Source: Mastigias papua
Lineage: Eukaryota; Cnidaria; Scyphozoa; Rhizostomeae; Mastigiidae
Assembly (NCBI GenBank): GCA_964019165.1
Contig: OZ025270.1
Location: forward strand, 15,665,159-15,729,158
DNA length: 64,000 nucleotides
Direction of reading: 5' to 3'
A model generated the notes under the pieces. The model ran no database searches, was not told the origin of the DNA, and saw only the letters and a list, made by a program, of their open reading frames with translations. This document shows positions 10,375-20,075 of the stretch, one piece after another; position 1 is the stretch's first letter; the number at the start of each line of letters is the position of its first letter. The position numbers were made by a program, and so were the translations under genes.

Positions 10375-10801
10375 GTTTACCGTAAAGATTCGTTTAAGCC
10401 TCCCGGAAGTCTATTTGATAGGGACGATATTTCGGGTGGGGCTTATTCGATGGGGGATTATTCGAGGGGGCATATTAAGTTGACATGTCCTCAGGTCTAC
10501 CAAAGACAATATCTTATATCATTTGTTTACACTCTCAAAAAATTGTTTGTATGATTTAGTTGTAAATAGAAATGGGATCGAGGAGGAGAAAGTTTTTAAG
10601 ACAGTTGCTGGTGGGAAATATTAGCACAAATGAGCAGACCAATAGTTGAATTCTTTAAATTGTCGTTGCTATCCAGATAACCCCCATAGGTGCTTATTCG
10701 AGGTTAGGGGCTTATTGTTGTCGGAAACCACCTTTGGGGTATGGGCTTATACAAGGGGGCTTATTCAAAGTAGAGGGCTTAGTAGAATCGCTACAGTAAG
10801 C
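10375..10801. mobile_element. MITE with GTTTACCGTAAAGATTC-type ends
   Basis: The left end GTTTACCGTAAAGATTC with TAAGCCTCCC matches, in reverse complement, the right end GGGCTTAGTAGAATCGCTAC...AGTAAGC. The interior is rich in repeated GGGGCTTATTCGA motifs and has no gene. About 427 bp; a non-autonomous DNA element. The superfamily was not determined. Confidence 0.6.
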
Positions 10802-11640
10802 ACTCAATCATTCAAATGAGGTGCTCATCTACCCTCCGCGGGGGGGGGGGGCGGCTCACTCGAGACATGCTCTCGCTTCGGTCCCGATGTTCTTTCAAAT
10901 AATTATGTTATGTTACTCACTCAGACTTCAAGCTTTCTGTGAAGCCAGTGATTGCCATTCACCAATCATCCATTAATTTGGAATGATCTTTCACACTCAG
11001 GGGACTTTGACTTTACATACATGGCAGAAAGAGGAAGTAGAAACAATGTCCTCCACTCCAAGATGACCCAACTATATGCGATCATCAATAATATGATTAC
11101 AATATGCTTAACATACGTTAGTTACATACTAGGCATATCTATACAGTTATCTGAAACCTAACATATGCGCGATCATCAATAATATGTTTACAACATGCTT
11201 AACATACGTTAGTTATGTACTAGGCACACCAATACAATTATCTGAACCTAACAATTATACCTCATATTATTTTAACGATAATCGTATACTTGTACAAATC
11301 AATATCGAATACTGCTGCGTGTATTCATACAGTTAATAACATAAGCAACACAAAGTAACAGTAAGAAGGAAAAATACAAACGAGGCAACAAACAAAAATA
11401 TGGTAGCTAAAGATCTAGGAGCTCTTGGCCTGACCAAGACGTGCTACACCACCAGAAAGTGCAATAAATACATCCAGTGCATTGCAATGGCAGTACTCGC
11501 TGCCTTTATAATGATAAAAATGAATTCAACCAACTAGTAAGAGACCAGTTATTGAGAGATTTATTAACTTTGCATTAGAGTACTTTTTAGAATTTTGAAA
11601 GTGAGGGGCAATTTTATGCCTCCTGGATGTATAGCTTTGA
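10802..11640. repeat. intergenic with a tandem duplication (11072-11260) and a G tract
   Basis: No gene. A G run sits at about 10838-10851. A roughly 95-bp unit is present twice in tandem at about 11072-11166 and 11167-11260 (shared CGATCATCAATAATATG and CTTAACATACGTTAGTTA blocks) with some mismatches. Confidence 0.6.
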
Positions 11641-12060
11641 GAGGAAAAATGAATGATATTAGCAATGAAATCGGAAATTGAAAAGATACCGGGGAAAGGG
11701 AAAATATACTTAGAAGAACTGCAGAAGATCACACTACTGGTCACAGCTCATATCCTCAGGAAAGTTCAATCATCTGACTTAATGTGACCTTGCATGTCCT
11801 GAGAACCATGGATTAGATCTGAATTTACAGGAAGAGCAAGAAAGACTTAAAAAACATTTGAAAATAATAATAATTATATTAATAGTAATAAAAATTATAA
11901 CTGTCTTGCCGCTCGTAAGTGGAGCATTAGGAATAATACGAAAGGGAGTAAATCGATATGCTGAGCGAATACCTGGCAACATCAAGGTCGAGGAATTGCA
12001 AAAAGTTGTACTGCTTGGAACTACTCACATACTAATAAGAACTCTCTCAATAACTTAGCC
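11641..12060 (+). pseudogene. two tandem LINE C-terminal tails
   Basis: Two successive open stretches end in related peptides. One (about 11668-11787) has L-E-E-L-Q-K-I-T-L-L-V-T-A-H-I-L-R-K. The other (11858-12058) has V-S-G-A-L-G-I-I-R-K-G, then V-E-E-L-Q-K-V-V-L-L-G-T-T-H-I-L. The G-A-L-G ... E-x-L-Q-K-x-x-L-L-G-T-A-R-I-L pattern is, from memory, the C-terminal tail of reverse-transcriptase polyproteins of LINEs common in cnidarians. The two tails lie head to tail, so either the tail was duplicated or two 5'-truncated copies inserted in sequence. An AATAATAATTAT-rich stretch separates them. Confidence 0.5.
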
Positions 12061-12122
12061 TCAGGACCATGGCTTGCTCCCGGTAACGCAATGTACTAAA
12101 GTATAGAAACTTTTTTGTAGCA

Positions 12123-12331
12123 CATAATAATAATAATAATAATAATTATAATATATTAACTTTAATATGCTTTGATACAGTCTTTTACTTCGCTAGGTAT
12201 GGTAGCCTACAAGTGGCTGCTTATTACTTATAATAATCATAATGTGTTAGCAACCGTACATTTAGTTTTTCATTCATTCATTCATTCATTCATTCATTCA
12301 TTCATTCATTCATTCATTCATTCATTCATTC
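12123..12331. repeat. TAA and ATTC microsatellites with a LINE 3'-end fragment
   Basis: An ATAATAATAATAATAATAAT run near 12126-12150 is followed by a stretch (12160-12215) related to the 3' end of the endonuclease-type LINE at 21835-21900 (shared TGGTAGCCTACAAGTGGCTG-like block). A CATT tetranucleotide array follows at about 12269-12331. Confidence 0.65.
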
Positions 12332-13030
12332 ACTTCTAATTCTGTAGGCATGGTGACCCCTCAGATACTAAGGTCTGGTTTCGAGGGGACCATGTTGAAA
12401 CTCATACATTGATTTATAGTACATTCTAAATTACAAACTTGATATAAACATTAGGAGTGAAAGAGCAACATTTCACAAATGAAAGAGCGACACGCAGTTA
12501 CAACTACATTTAGCAAAATAACTAATATACTGTAGTAACATAGAATGACAAGAAAGCAAAGAAACAAGTAAATTTAGAAGACATGAAATACAATAAAATT
12601 ATATTGAACTTTTAGTAAGTCGTGGTTTCTAAATTTCTGGTTGTCTACGACTGGCTACAAAAGCGGGATAATATACGATCAATGAAGAGTTTTATATATA
12701 CCAAGCTCTGCCCTGGGAACTTAGAGAGGTTATGCACTATCAGAGTACCTTTAGTTATTTGGGCTGGTTAATTAACCACTAAATATCTATATAATAGGGT
12801 AGAAGCAATCGGATGTGAGATACAGATTGTTGATCTCTAGAATACAGCCTTGGCTAATTCTAGGTGATTTTTCAGGAGACTCCTCGAATTATGAGGAAAT
12901 ATGCTGTCACCAAGCCTCAAGGACAAATGTAAATCGTTTTAATAAATATACGAAAATGGCAATGATGACGATAAATACTTTATTTAAAGCTAGCTGTTAA
13001 TGGTATGGTAATACCTTTAAGCAACAAAGA
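12332..13030. other. no gene recognised
   Basis: AT-rich sequence without coding motifs. A small region around 12335-12440 (CATGGTGACCCCTC..., GAGGGGACCATG) can fold into a hairpin. Confidence 0.4.
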
Positions 13031-13032
13031 TA

Positions 13033-13842
13033 ATGCCTATTGCTACAACCAAAACAGAATTCACAATCAAAGGAGACGTGCAAAGATGTGGACTTTTGCG
13101 AAGACAGAAAGTTGTTCAGCTACAGCACTACATTTTGAGAAAGAAATGGAAGAAACTAAACTATGAAAGGACGAGCAGATTATCCACTAGCAGTATGGGT
13201 GGGTTTATGTCTGGGAGAGCTACAACTGATGCAATTTTTGCCCTGAACATACTGATGGAGAATTACAGAGAACGCCATAAAAGGACATAAATTCTGCTTT
13301 TGCAGAGTTGGATAAAGTTTATAATAGAGAACCGAGGGAAAAGGTGTGGTTGCTTGGGAGAAAGTTGGGGAATGGAGGAGAAGTACGTGGAAGTTGTGTA
13401 AGTTATGTTCAGAGATTGTGTAGCATCAGTGTGAAGCCCAACAGGAGTTATGCAAGAGCTTAAGATCAAATTTGGGTTACTTCAGGGATCAACTATGAGT
13501 CCTTTTTCGACTTGTTTGCATCGATTATTGAAAGGTTGATGGACGAAATCAGTGGAAAGGCACCATGGTCAATGTTGTTGTCAGGTTGGAACAATACAGC
13601 AAATCATCAGAGCTTTGGAGCATGAACGTACGCAGAACAAGACAGAATATCTGTTGGTAAATGCGTAAAGGGACTGAAAAGGAGGTAAAGTTGTAGGGCA
13701 GACTAATTTATGTAGTTAGAGGCGGAGGAACAGAGAACCAGAAACAGAAACGGATTCCAAATTCTGGTACGTTTGAGTGGTTGGAGGGAAATTTCGGGAG
13801 AGCAATGCGATGGAAAGATGCCTGCAAAATTGAAAAGAAAGG
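13033..13842 (+). pseudogene. LINE reverse transcriptase remnant, 5' segment
   Basis: Open stretch 13033-13290 ends in G-F-M-S-G-R-A-T-T-D-A-I-F-A-L-N, the RT motif before the catalytic block of RTE/craniate-type LINEs. Further RT motifs follow in other frames: an E-K-Y-V-E-V-V block, L-L-Q-G-S-T-M-S-P-F (about 13475-13508), then R-G-G-G-T-E and W-L-E-G-N-F-G-R-A-M-R-W-K-D-A. Many frameshifts and stops. The remnant is interrupted at 13842 by the BEL/Pao element and continues at 20008. Confidence 0.75.
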
Positions 13843-14984
13843 TGTTGGGAATCTTCCCTAACACAGTGAACCGATAGGCTAAATAGAGGACTGTATACTA
13901 AAAACCTTATCCTAGGTGCCGGATTCGTACCTATCCTTACACCAACAATGTAGGTAAAACACAAGAGATGACGCTAGATTACAGAACTTAAGGTTCAAAT
14001 TATTGTCTCAACAACGAATATGTATACAAAGATGAATGAAAACTACATTTAAACAACGATAAGAATGATGTCTAAAACCTTGCTTAATTCGGGACGTACG
14101 ACTTTTAGGGATGGATAGCTAAAGGTAGATGCAAATCCGCTACCTTTCTGCTAGCAAAACACTAAAATACTATCAATACTGTGGATAGGGTGTGTACACT
14201 AACTGCCTATGTGTACACCAATAACAGTGGACACGATCGGGGTATCTAATATAAAACTCTAATCTAAACTACCAATACAACATAAAGAAGTTCATTCAAA
14301 AAGGCTTCATAAAAGCGCTTTCTTATTGTGTCCACTGAACAGCTTCCTTGCGAACTGTAGTAGAGTTCGTTATGATGATTATGATGATCCCAACTGGATC
14401 TCAGCTGTACTCGACTAACTTGGGCGCCTTACGCAAATAGAAAAGGAACTCACGATTATACAATAGCTTTCTCAGCACGGTCTTGTTCTCTATTCTTGTC
14501 TTTGCTGCACCGGCTTGCCCTTTCTTCCGATACACAAACTGCACCAAAGAGTGACGGTCACTCTACAAACTAGAGCACGTCTCACACTCACACACGCACT
14601 AGAGCATGTTTTGACTTCGATAGATTTTTAGAAGAAGTGAACAATAGGCGCGATAGCTGCTTAAATAACCTATCTAAGGGGGATCGCCTATTGCTCCATG
14701 CAAGATAAAGCGTACTACCAATTACTCTAACAAAAGGCTACCAGTTACGTATTTACACCTATCGTTCAAAATGTCAACGTTCCATTATGTGCCACTGAGA
14801 CTTGCTGCGCTCTCATATGTCCTTCGCGCACGTATGGAAAGTTCTTTGACTATCCAGATGGTCCATATTTGTAACGAATGTCCTAGAATCACACATGACT
14901 GTCCAAGTGCCCCATTTTCCCTAGTCATCCCCAGTTCATTGCCTTGGGGCTTTTATGAGAAATGGGTAGGCCCAATTCAGCACA
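13843..14984 (-). repeat. BEL/Pao 3' LTR
   Basis: In element orientation it starts TGTGCTGAATTGGG (at 14984) and ends ...CCCAACA (at 13843), the TG...CA rule. It is 1,142 bp, versus 1,141 for the partner. Differences seen: AGAGATGACG versus AGAGGTGACG (near 13965/18991), ATTTAAAC versus ATTAAAC (near 14048/19071), and GTTTTGAC versus GTTATGAC (near 14610/19632). Confidence 0.92.
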
Positions 14985-14999
14985 CACTCCCCTCTTCAA
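14985..14999 (-). other. BEL/Pao polypurine tract
   Basis: On the minus strand TGAAGAGGGGAGTG lies directly before the 3' LTR start at 14984, the expected place of the plus-strand primer. Confidence 0.7.
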
Positions 15000-15661
15000 T
15001 CATGATCCTCTTGATTGAATCGTCTGAAATTGTGCCGACTATGGCCTTCACATTTGCAGTTCTTCTTGTGCTTCTTCTTGTAGGTGCTTCTGCTGTCATT
15101 GTCTTCCTGGTCTGATTGTAGCCTTGTCTGTGTGCTCCCCTCAATTTTGAACATCAATGTTGGAGCCTTTTCTTGAACTTCTGCCTCCTGCTCCTTGGAG
15201 GGCTTCAAGTGTTCTGGTCGGGTTGGCCAATCTTCTCTCTTTCCTTTATGGGACTTTCGGCCTTTCCACCATTGTTTCCTCTTCTGCAAATTTACTACTG
15301 GTCCTCCCCTCATGCCAAAATTGCTGAGGTTTTCATCTGTAATCTGTCCCTTCAGGATTTCTTGAGAGTCTTTGAATCTCCCCTCAGTCAATCGTCTGTT
15401 TGCTGGGACTCTGTGCTTGTCCTCTCTTCTTCGTAGGGGTACTGTACATTTGTCTTCATTGGAGACAACACCTTTCACTTGCATCTGATCAACTATCAGA
15501 ATTGAAGGTTCTGCCACTTTCTCATGTATTACTGGAGTTGTCAAGGTTGAGCCCATTAACGTCCAACCCAACTTTGTCAGTACTGCTACAGGCTCACCAC
15601 GTTCTCCTTTCCTGATACATCCAGTTTGAAGTTCTGCCAAATGCTCACTTCCTAATAACAT
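14996..15661 (-). pseudogene. BEL/Pao pol fragment downstream of the protease
   Basis: This 221-codon open stretch starts with L-L-G-S-E-H-L-A-E-L-Q-T-G and L-G-W-T-L-M-G, the segment that follows the protease in BEL/Pao polyproteins. It sits one frame away from the upstream protease frame. V-P-A-N-R-R-L-T-E-G-R-F (about 15390) resembles the lead-in to the reverse transcriptase domain. Where the RT should begin, the frame passes instead into a Lys/Arg/Glu-rich tail that runs to the polypurine tract. Hence RT, RNase H and integrase were lost in one internal deletion. Confidence 0.75.
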
Positions 15662-16571
15662 CCACTTCTAAGTGTCGCTTTTGTGATACATCTGTGAAGA
15701 ACAATTCCTTCAGGTGCGGGTACAACTGCTTTAGCTTCAATGGAGCTGGATTTCCGATGGTGGTTATTGCTGGCAACATCTTGACCTCTATATCGTTACT
15801 ATAGCGGCTATCAAGACTTGTAAGTCGCACCACATGACTTTCAGTTTCCAGCTCTTGCACTGTTTCATTGAGGCCCTCAAACCTTTGACGTTGCTTTCCT
15901 CTTACTGGCTTGCTACCAAGTCTTCTTGCCAGCTTTTCTGATATGAAGCTTCTTGCACTTCCACTATCCAGTAACACCCTGCAAGTTACTGACTTTCCAC
16001 CATTGACAGGCTGCAATTTTGCTTTTACTGTCTGGTATGCAATTGCTGCTGTAGGACTCCTTGACAGTGCTGTATTTATCACCCCAGTGGGTTCATTGGT
16101 ACCTCTACATATCGTTTCATGATGCTTTTCCTTGTGACACTTCTTGCACATTTTTGCACTGTTGCATTGTTTCAGCATGTGCCCTCTCTTCAAACATCCA
16201 TAGCATCTATTGTATTTTCTTAATACCATCTCCCTGTCGCTAACTGTTTCGAATTTGCTGCATGCTACTGCTTGATGTTCTCCTAGGCAGAATTCACATC
16301 TATGTCTTCTTTCAGTTGACATTAGTGTAGCACCTGACGCCATCAATGGTCTTGAAGGAGGTGACATTGAAGTTTCGTGTTGCTTCCTTTCAAATTGCTT
16401 TCCATGCTCCGAGGGGGCTTTCATTTGTACTCCACATTTCTCCATCACTTTTATTACCTTTCTTAGACCTTCCAACAGTTCATTTACAGGTAGGTCCTCG
16501 TTTTCTTCCTGTCCCTCTGTGAGCTTAATGCGGATCTCCATAGGCAATTTGCTGATGATCTTTGGCACCAT
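15645..16571 (-). pseudogene. BEL/Pao Gag C-terminus, zinc knuckles and aspartic protease
   Basis: This frame is the same as the upstream 699-codon Gag frame, separated from it only by an in-frame TAA at 16611-16613. It starts with the end of the DUF1759 region (I-I-S-K-L-P-M-E-I-R). Two cysteine clusters follow: C-E-F-C-L-G-E-H-Q-A-V-A-C and C-Y-G-C-L-K-R-G-H-M-L-K-Q-C. The protease motif L-L-D-S-G-S-A-R-S-F-I lies near residue 205. At about 15650-15657 the reading must shift by one base to continue into the next pol segment, so a one-base deletion is likely. The two breaks make this copy non-coding for a full polyprotein. Confidence 0.8.
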
Positions 16572-16610
16572 AGTAGTTGCATACTCTACTGGCTGTACTC
16601 CTATAGCTGC

Positions 16611-18710
16611 TTAAGCTTTCACATGGCATTCCAGCTCATCATAGAATCTTTTCAGCTTTTCCATATCGTAGCTATTGCTTACTGCAGGCAGGGATTCAAG
16701 GCCATCAAGGTGCGACTTTCGGAGTACATTCTTGTGACCATATCTCTCCTTCAGCAATCTGACTGCAACATCATAATGATCTCCTTTCATGTCCAAGTCC
16801 GAGATGGTTACAAATGCTGCACCTCTGAGACAGTTCTTCAAGTATTGCAGCTTCTGATGGTCAGGCAATGATGCATTATTGTGTACACCATGCTCAAAGC
16901 TCTCCCAAAATTCATGCCACCTTCTGACATTTCCATCAAATGTTTTAAGTTCCATTTTTGGGAGTCGAATTCCAGTATGTTTGATATTAGCATCAGTATT
17001 GGGTGTAGACATATCACTTTTAAGCTTCTTCTCAATCTTTCTCAACACTGAGCTCACTTTCATGGCTTGCATCTCATGCTTCTCAACAGTATCTAACCTC
17101 TCCTCCACAGGCACACCAGCTTTCTTTTGTCGTAGCTCTACCTTCGTGGTGTTTTCTTCTAGTCGCTTATTTGCTCTAACCAGACTTTCTTGTTGATCTC
17201 TGAGCTCTTCCATGTCGCAACCTTCAAGTGCAATGGAGGCCAGCATTCGTTCAATCAAACGCCAAGCAATGAATCGATCTTCTTCGGCTTGCTTCAAATT
17301 AACAATGGCCTGTGACAACTGATTGCTGCTATGGCTCAATGGACTTGATACTTGGGGGGAAGGCCTTTGCTGCTGGAGGGGCGCTCGAGACATCTGATTG
17401 GCAAGGGGTGGTTGCTGGGGGGAGAGGGAAAAATGTACTTGAGCTTGTCTTTGCTGGCCGATCTGCGTTAGGGCATAGCTTGTTGGAGAGGCATATGCAT
17501 GTTTCTCTGCATTCCTAGGATAATGCGTCTGAGGTGAATGGGTTGTGATGGTAACCGCTGATGGCATTGGTTGTAATCTAAAATCACCAACTGATTGGAT
17601 ACCAACTGAATGTGATCTGTAATCACCAACTGACGGGACTGATTGGACACCAACTGAATGTGATCTGTAATCACCAACTGATCCAACTGATCCGACTGAT
17701 TGTGCACCAACTGAATGTGACCTGACGTCACCAACTGATCCGACTGATCTGACTGATTGTGCACCAACTGAGTGTGATCTGAAATCACCAACTGATCCGA
17801 CTGATTGTGCACCAACTGAGTGTGACCTGACGTCACCAACTGATCCAACTGATTGTGCACCAACTGAGTGTGATCTGAAATCACCAACTGATCCAACTGA
17901 TCCAACTGATTGTGCACCAACTGAGTGTGATCTGAAATCACCAACTGATCCGACTGATCCGACTGATTGTGCACCAACTGAGTGTGACCTGACGTCACCA
18001 ACTGATCCAACTGATTGTGCACCAACTGAGTGTGATCTGAAATCACCAACTGATCCAACTGATCCGACTGATTGTGCACCAACTGAGTGTGACCTGACGT
18101 CACCAACTGATCCAACTGATTGTGCACCAACTGAGTGTGATCTGAAATCACCAACTGATCCAACTGATCCAACTGATTGTGCACCAACTGAGTGTGATCT
18201 GAAATCACCAACTGATCCAACTGATCCGACTGATTGTGCACCAACTGAATGTGACCTGACGTCACCAACTGATCCGACTGATCTGACTGATTGTGCACCA
18301 ACTGAGTGTGATCTGACGTCACCAACTGATCCGACTGATCTGATTGATTGTGCACCAACTGAGTGTGATCTGAAATCACCAACTGATCCAACTGATCCAA
18401 CTGATTGTGCACCAACTGAGTGTGATCTGAAATCACCAACTGATCCAACTGATCCGACTGATTGTGCACCAACTGAATGTGACCTGACGTCACCAACTGA
18501 TCCGACTGATCTGACTGATTGTGCACCAACTGAGTGTGATCTGAAATCACCAACTGATCCAACTGATTGGACGTCCATAGAATTGTATCTGCTCCCCTCA
18601 TGATGCGTGTAGGTGTGCATACCTCCGTATCCCAATTCTAGTAACTGCATTGCTGCATCCAACTCGCTGTTCCTAGGCACAAAGCCTATCCTAGACCGCT
18701 GTTGAGACAT
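16611..18710 (-). CDS. BEL/Pao Gag with an 18-unit tandem repeat (699 codons)
   Basis: The frame opens at 18710 (M-S-Q-Q-R-S-R-I-G-F) and stops at 16611. Residues about 45-375 are 18 near-identical repeats of the R-S-H-S-V-G-A-Q-S-V-G type. Then come a Gln/Pro/Ser-rich linker, a charged coiled-coil-like segment (around 480-560) and the start of the BEL/Pao DUF1759 Gag domain (L-P-K-M-E-L-K-T-F-D-G-N). The stop falls inside that domain, where the family normally reads on, so it is probably a point nonsense change rather than a gene end. It could still yield a truncated Gag. Gag would form cytoplasmic particles for reverse transcription. The start is the first Met, about 155 bases after the 5' LTR. 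Confidence 0.8.
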   Translation of the reverse strand: MSQQRSRIGFVPRNSELDAAMQLLELGYGGMHTYTHHEGSRYNSMDVQSVGSVGDFRSHSVGAQSVRSVGSVGDVRSHSVGAQSVGSVGSVGDFRSHSVGAQSVGSVGSVGDFRSHSVGAQSIRSVGSVGDVRSHSVGAQSVRSVGSVGDVRSHSVGAQSVGSVGSVGDFRSHSVGAQSVGSVGSVGDFRSHSVGAQSVGSVGDVRSHSVGAQSVGSVGSVGDFRSHSVGAQSVGSVGDVRSHSVGAQSVGSVGSVGDFRSHSVGAQSVGSVGSVGDFRSHSVGAQSVGSVGDVRSHSVGAQSVGSVGDFRSHSVGAQSVRSVGSVGDVRSHSVGAQSVGSVGSVGDYRSHSVGVQSVPSVGDYRSHSVGIQSVGDFRLQPMPSAVTITTHSPQTHYPRNAEKHAYASPTSYALTQIGQQRQAQVHFSLSPQQPPLANQMSRAPLQQQRPSPQVSSPLSHSSNQLSQAIVNLKQAEEDRFIAWRLIERMLASIALEGCDMEELRDQQESLVRANKRLEENTTKVELRQKKAGVPVEERLDTVEKHEMQAMKVSSVLRKIEKKLKSDMSTPNTDANIKHTGIRLPKMELKTFDGNVRRWHEFWESFEHGVHNNASLPDHQKLQYLKNCLRGAAFVTISDLDMKGDHYDVAVRLLKERYGHKNVLRKSHLDGLESLPAVSNSYDMEKLKRFYDELECHVKA
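17579..18570 (-). repeat. coding minisatellite in BEL Gag (48/57-bp units)
   Basis: Eighteen tandem units built from a 48-bp core, with or without an extra 9-bp S-V-G codon triplet, giving 48- or 57-bp spacing. D-F, D-V and D-Y variants alternate, which points to unequal exchange or template slipping during reverse transcription. The array is also open in another minus-strand frame (17468-18601), which is a by-product. Confidence 0.92.
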
Positions 18711-18841
18711 TCTGCTTGTCTTCGAATATTATCTAGCTCTTGCTTGCTTACTTAGCAACAAGGACTGACTACAATATACTTAAGTGCTAAAAATACCTAC
18801 AATTAGTAAAATACACGATAAAATATTAACTACAGGCCAAT

Positions 18842-18859
18842 CCGGCTCGGTACGGACCA
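18842..18859 (-). other. BEL/Pao candidate primer binding site
   Basis: On the minus strand TGGTCCGTACCGAGCCGG lies eight bases after the 5' LTR. Its complement ends in CCA and the preceding TCCGGCTCG resembles the T-arm of a tRNA, perhaps tRNA-Tyr. Identity of the tRNA is not certain. Confidence 0.6.
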
Positions 18860-18866
18860 CTCAAAG

Positions 18867-20007
18867 TGTTGGGAATCTTCCCTAACACAGTGAACCGATA
18901 GGCTAAATAGAGGACTGTATACTAAAAACCTTATCCTAGGTGCCGGATTCGTACCTATCCTTACACCAACAATGTAGGTAAAACACAAGAGGTGACGCTA
19001 GATTACAGAACTTAAGGTTCAAATTATTGTCTCAACAACGAATATGTATACAAAGATGAATGAAAACTACATTAAACAACGATAAGAATGATGTCTAAAA
19101 CCTTGCTTAATTCGGGACGTACGACTTTTAGGGATGGATAGCTAAAGGTAGATGCAAATCCGCTACCTTTCTGCTAGCAAAACACTAAAATACTATCAAT
19201 ACTGTGGATAGGGTGTGTACACTAACTGCCTATGTGTACACCAATAACAGTGGACACGATCGGGGTATCTAATATAAAACTCTAATCTAAACTACCAATA
19301 CAACATAAAGAAGTTCATTCAAAAAGGCTTCATAAAAGCGCTTTCTTATTGTGTCCACTGAACAGCTTCCTTGCGAACTGTAGTAGAGTTCGTTATGATG
19401 ATTATGATGATCCCAACTGGATCTCAGCTGTACTCGACTAACTTGGGCGCCTTACGCAAATAGAAAAGGAACTCACGATTATACAATAGCTTTCTCAGCA
19501 CGGTCTTGTTCTCTATTCTTGTCTTTGCTGCACCGGCTTGCCCTTTCTTCCGATACACAAACTGCACCAAAGAGTGACGGTCACTCTACAAACTAGAGCA
19601 CGTCTCACACTCACACACGCACTAGAGCATGTTATGACTTCGATAGATTTTTAGAAGAAGTGAACAATAGGCGCGATAGCTGCTTAAATAACCTATCTAA
19701 GGGGGATCGCCTATTGCTCCATGCAAGATAAAGCGTACTACCAATTACTCTAACAAAAGGCTACCAGTTACGTATTTACACCTATCGTTCAAAATGTCAA
19801 CGTTCCATTATGTGCCACTGAGACTTGCTGCGCTCTCATATGTCCTTCGCGCACGTATGGAAAGTTCTTTGACTATCCAGATGGTCCATATTTGTAACGA
19901 ATGTCCTAGAATCACACATGACTGTCCAAGTGCCCCATTTTCCCTAGTCATCCCCAGTTCATTGCCTTGGGGCTTTTATGAGAAATGGGTAGGCCCAATT
20001 CAGCACA
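18867..20007 (-). repeat. BEL/Pao 5' LTR
   Basis: Direct copy of 13843-14984. In element orientation this is the upstream LTR and would hold the promoter. The open stretches inside it (for example 19794-20048) also occur in the partner LTR and have no protein motif. Confidence 0.92.
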
Positions 20008-20075
20008 AAGGTATACAAAACTCTTGTGAGACCAGCGACGATGTTTGAGGCTTGTCCAAGAGACAATACACTCAT
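20008..20075 (+). pseudogene. LINE reverse transcriptase remnant, continuation
   Basis: Directly after the BEL target duplication the sequence encodes Y-K-T-L-V-R-P-A, a motif near the end of the LINE RT domain that continues the segment ending at 13842. Homology fades after about 20075. Confidence 0.75.

Larger units (their letters stand above)
13843..20007 (-). mobile_element. BEL/Pao LTR retrotransposon, internally deleted
   Basis: Two direct copies of a 1.14-kb LTR (13843-14984 and 18867-20007) flank a 3.9-kb interior read on the minus strand. The flanks share AAGG (13839-13842 and 20008-20011); a fifth A is ambiguous. Removing the element and one AAGG copy joins the frame of the surrounding LINE reverse transcriptase, which independently confirms the borders. 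The interior codes for a DUF1759-type BEL Gag, a CCHC knuckle and an aspartic protease. The reverse transcriptase, RNase H and integrase are absent. By hand comparison the LTRs differ at two substitutions and one indel, so the insertion is recent. Confidence 0.93.

Noticed and set aside
14771..15115. 114-codon frame near the BEL 3' LTR and its twin at 19794-20048
   Set aside because: They lie in or start in the LTR, run against the element and have no domain.
17468..18601. 377-codon minus-strand frame rich in D-Q-L-V and H-T-Q-L-V-H-N-Q
   Set aside because: It is an alternative frame through the Gag minisatellite; the repeat unit length keeps several frames open.
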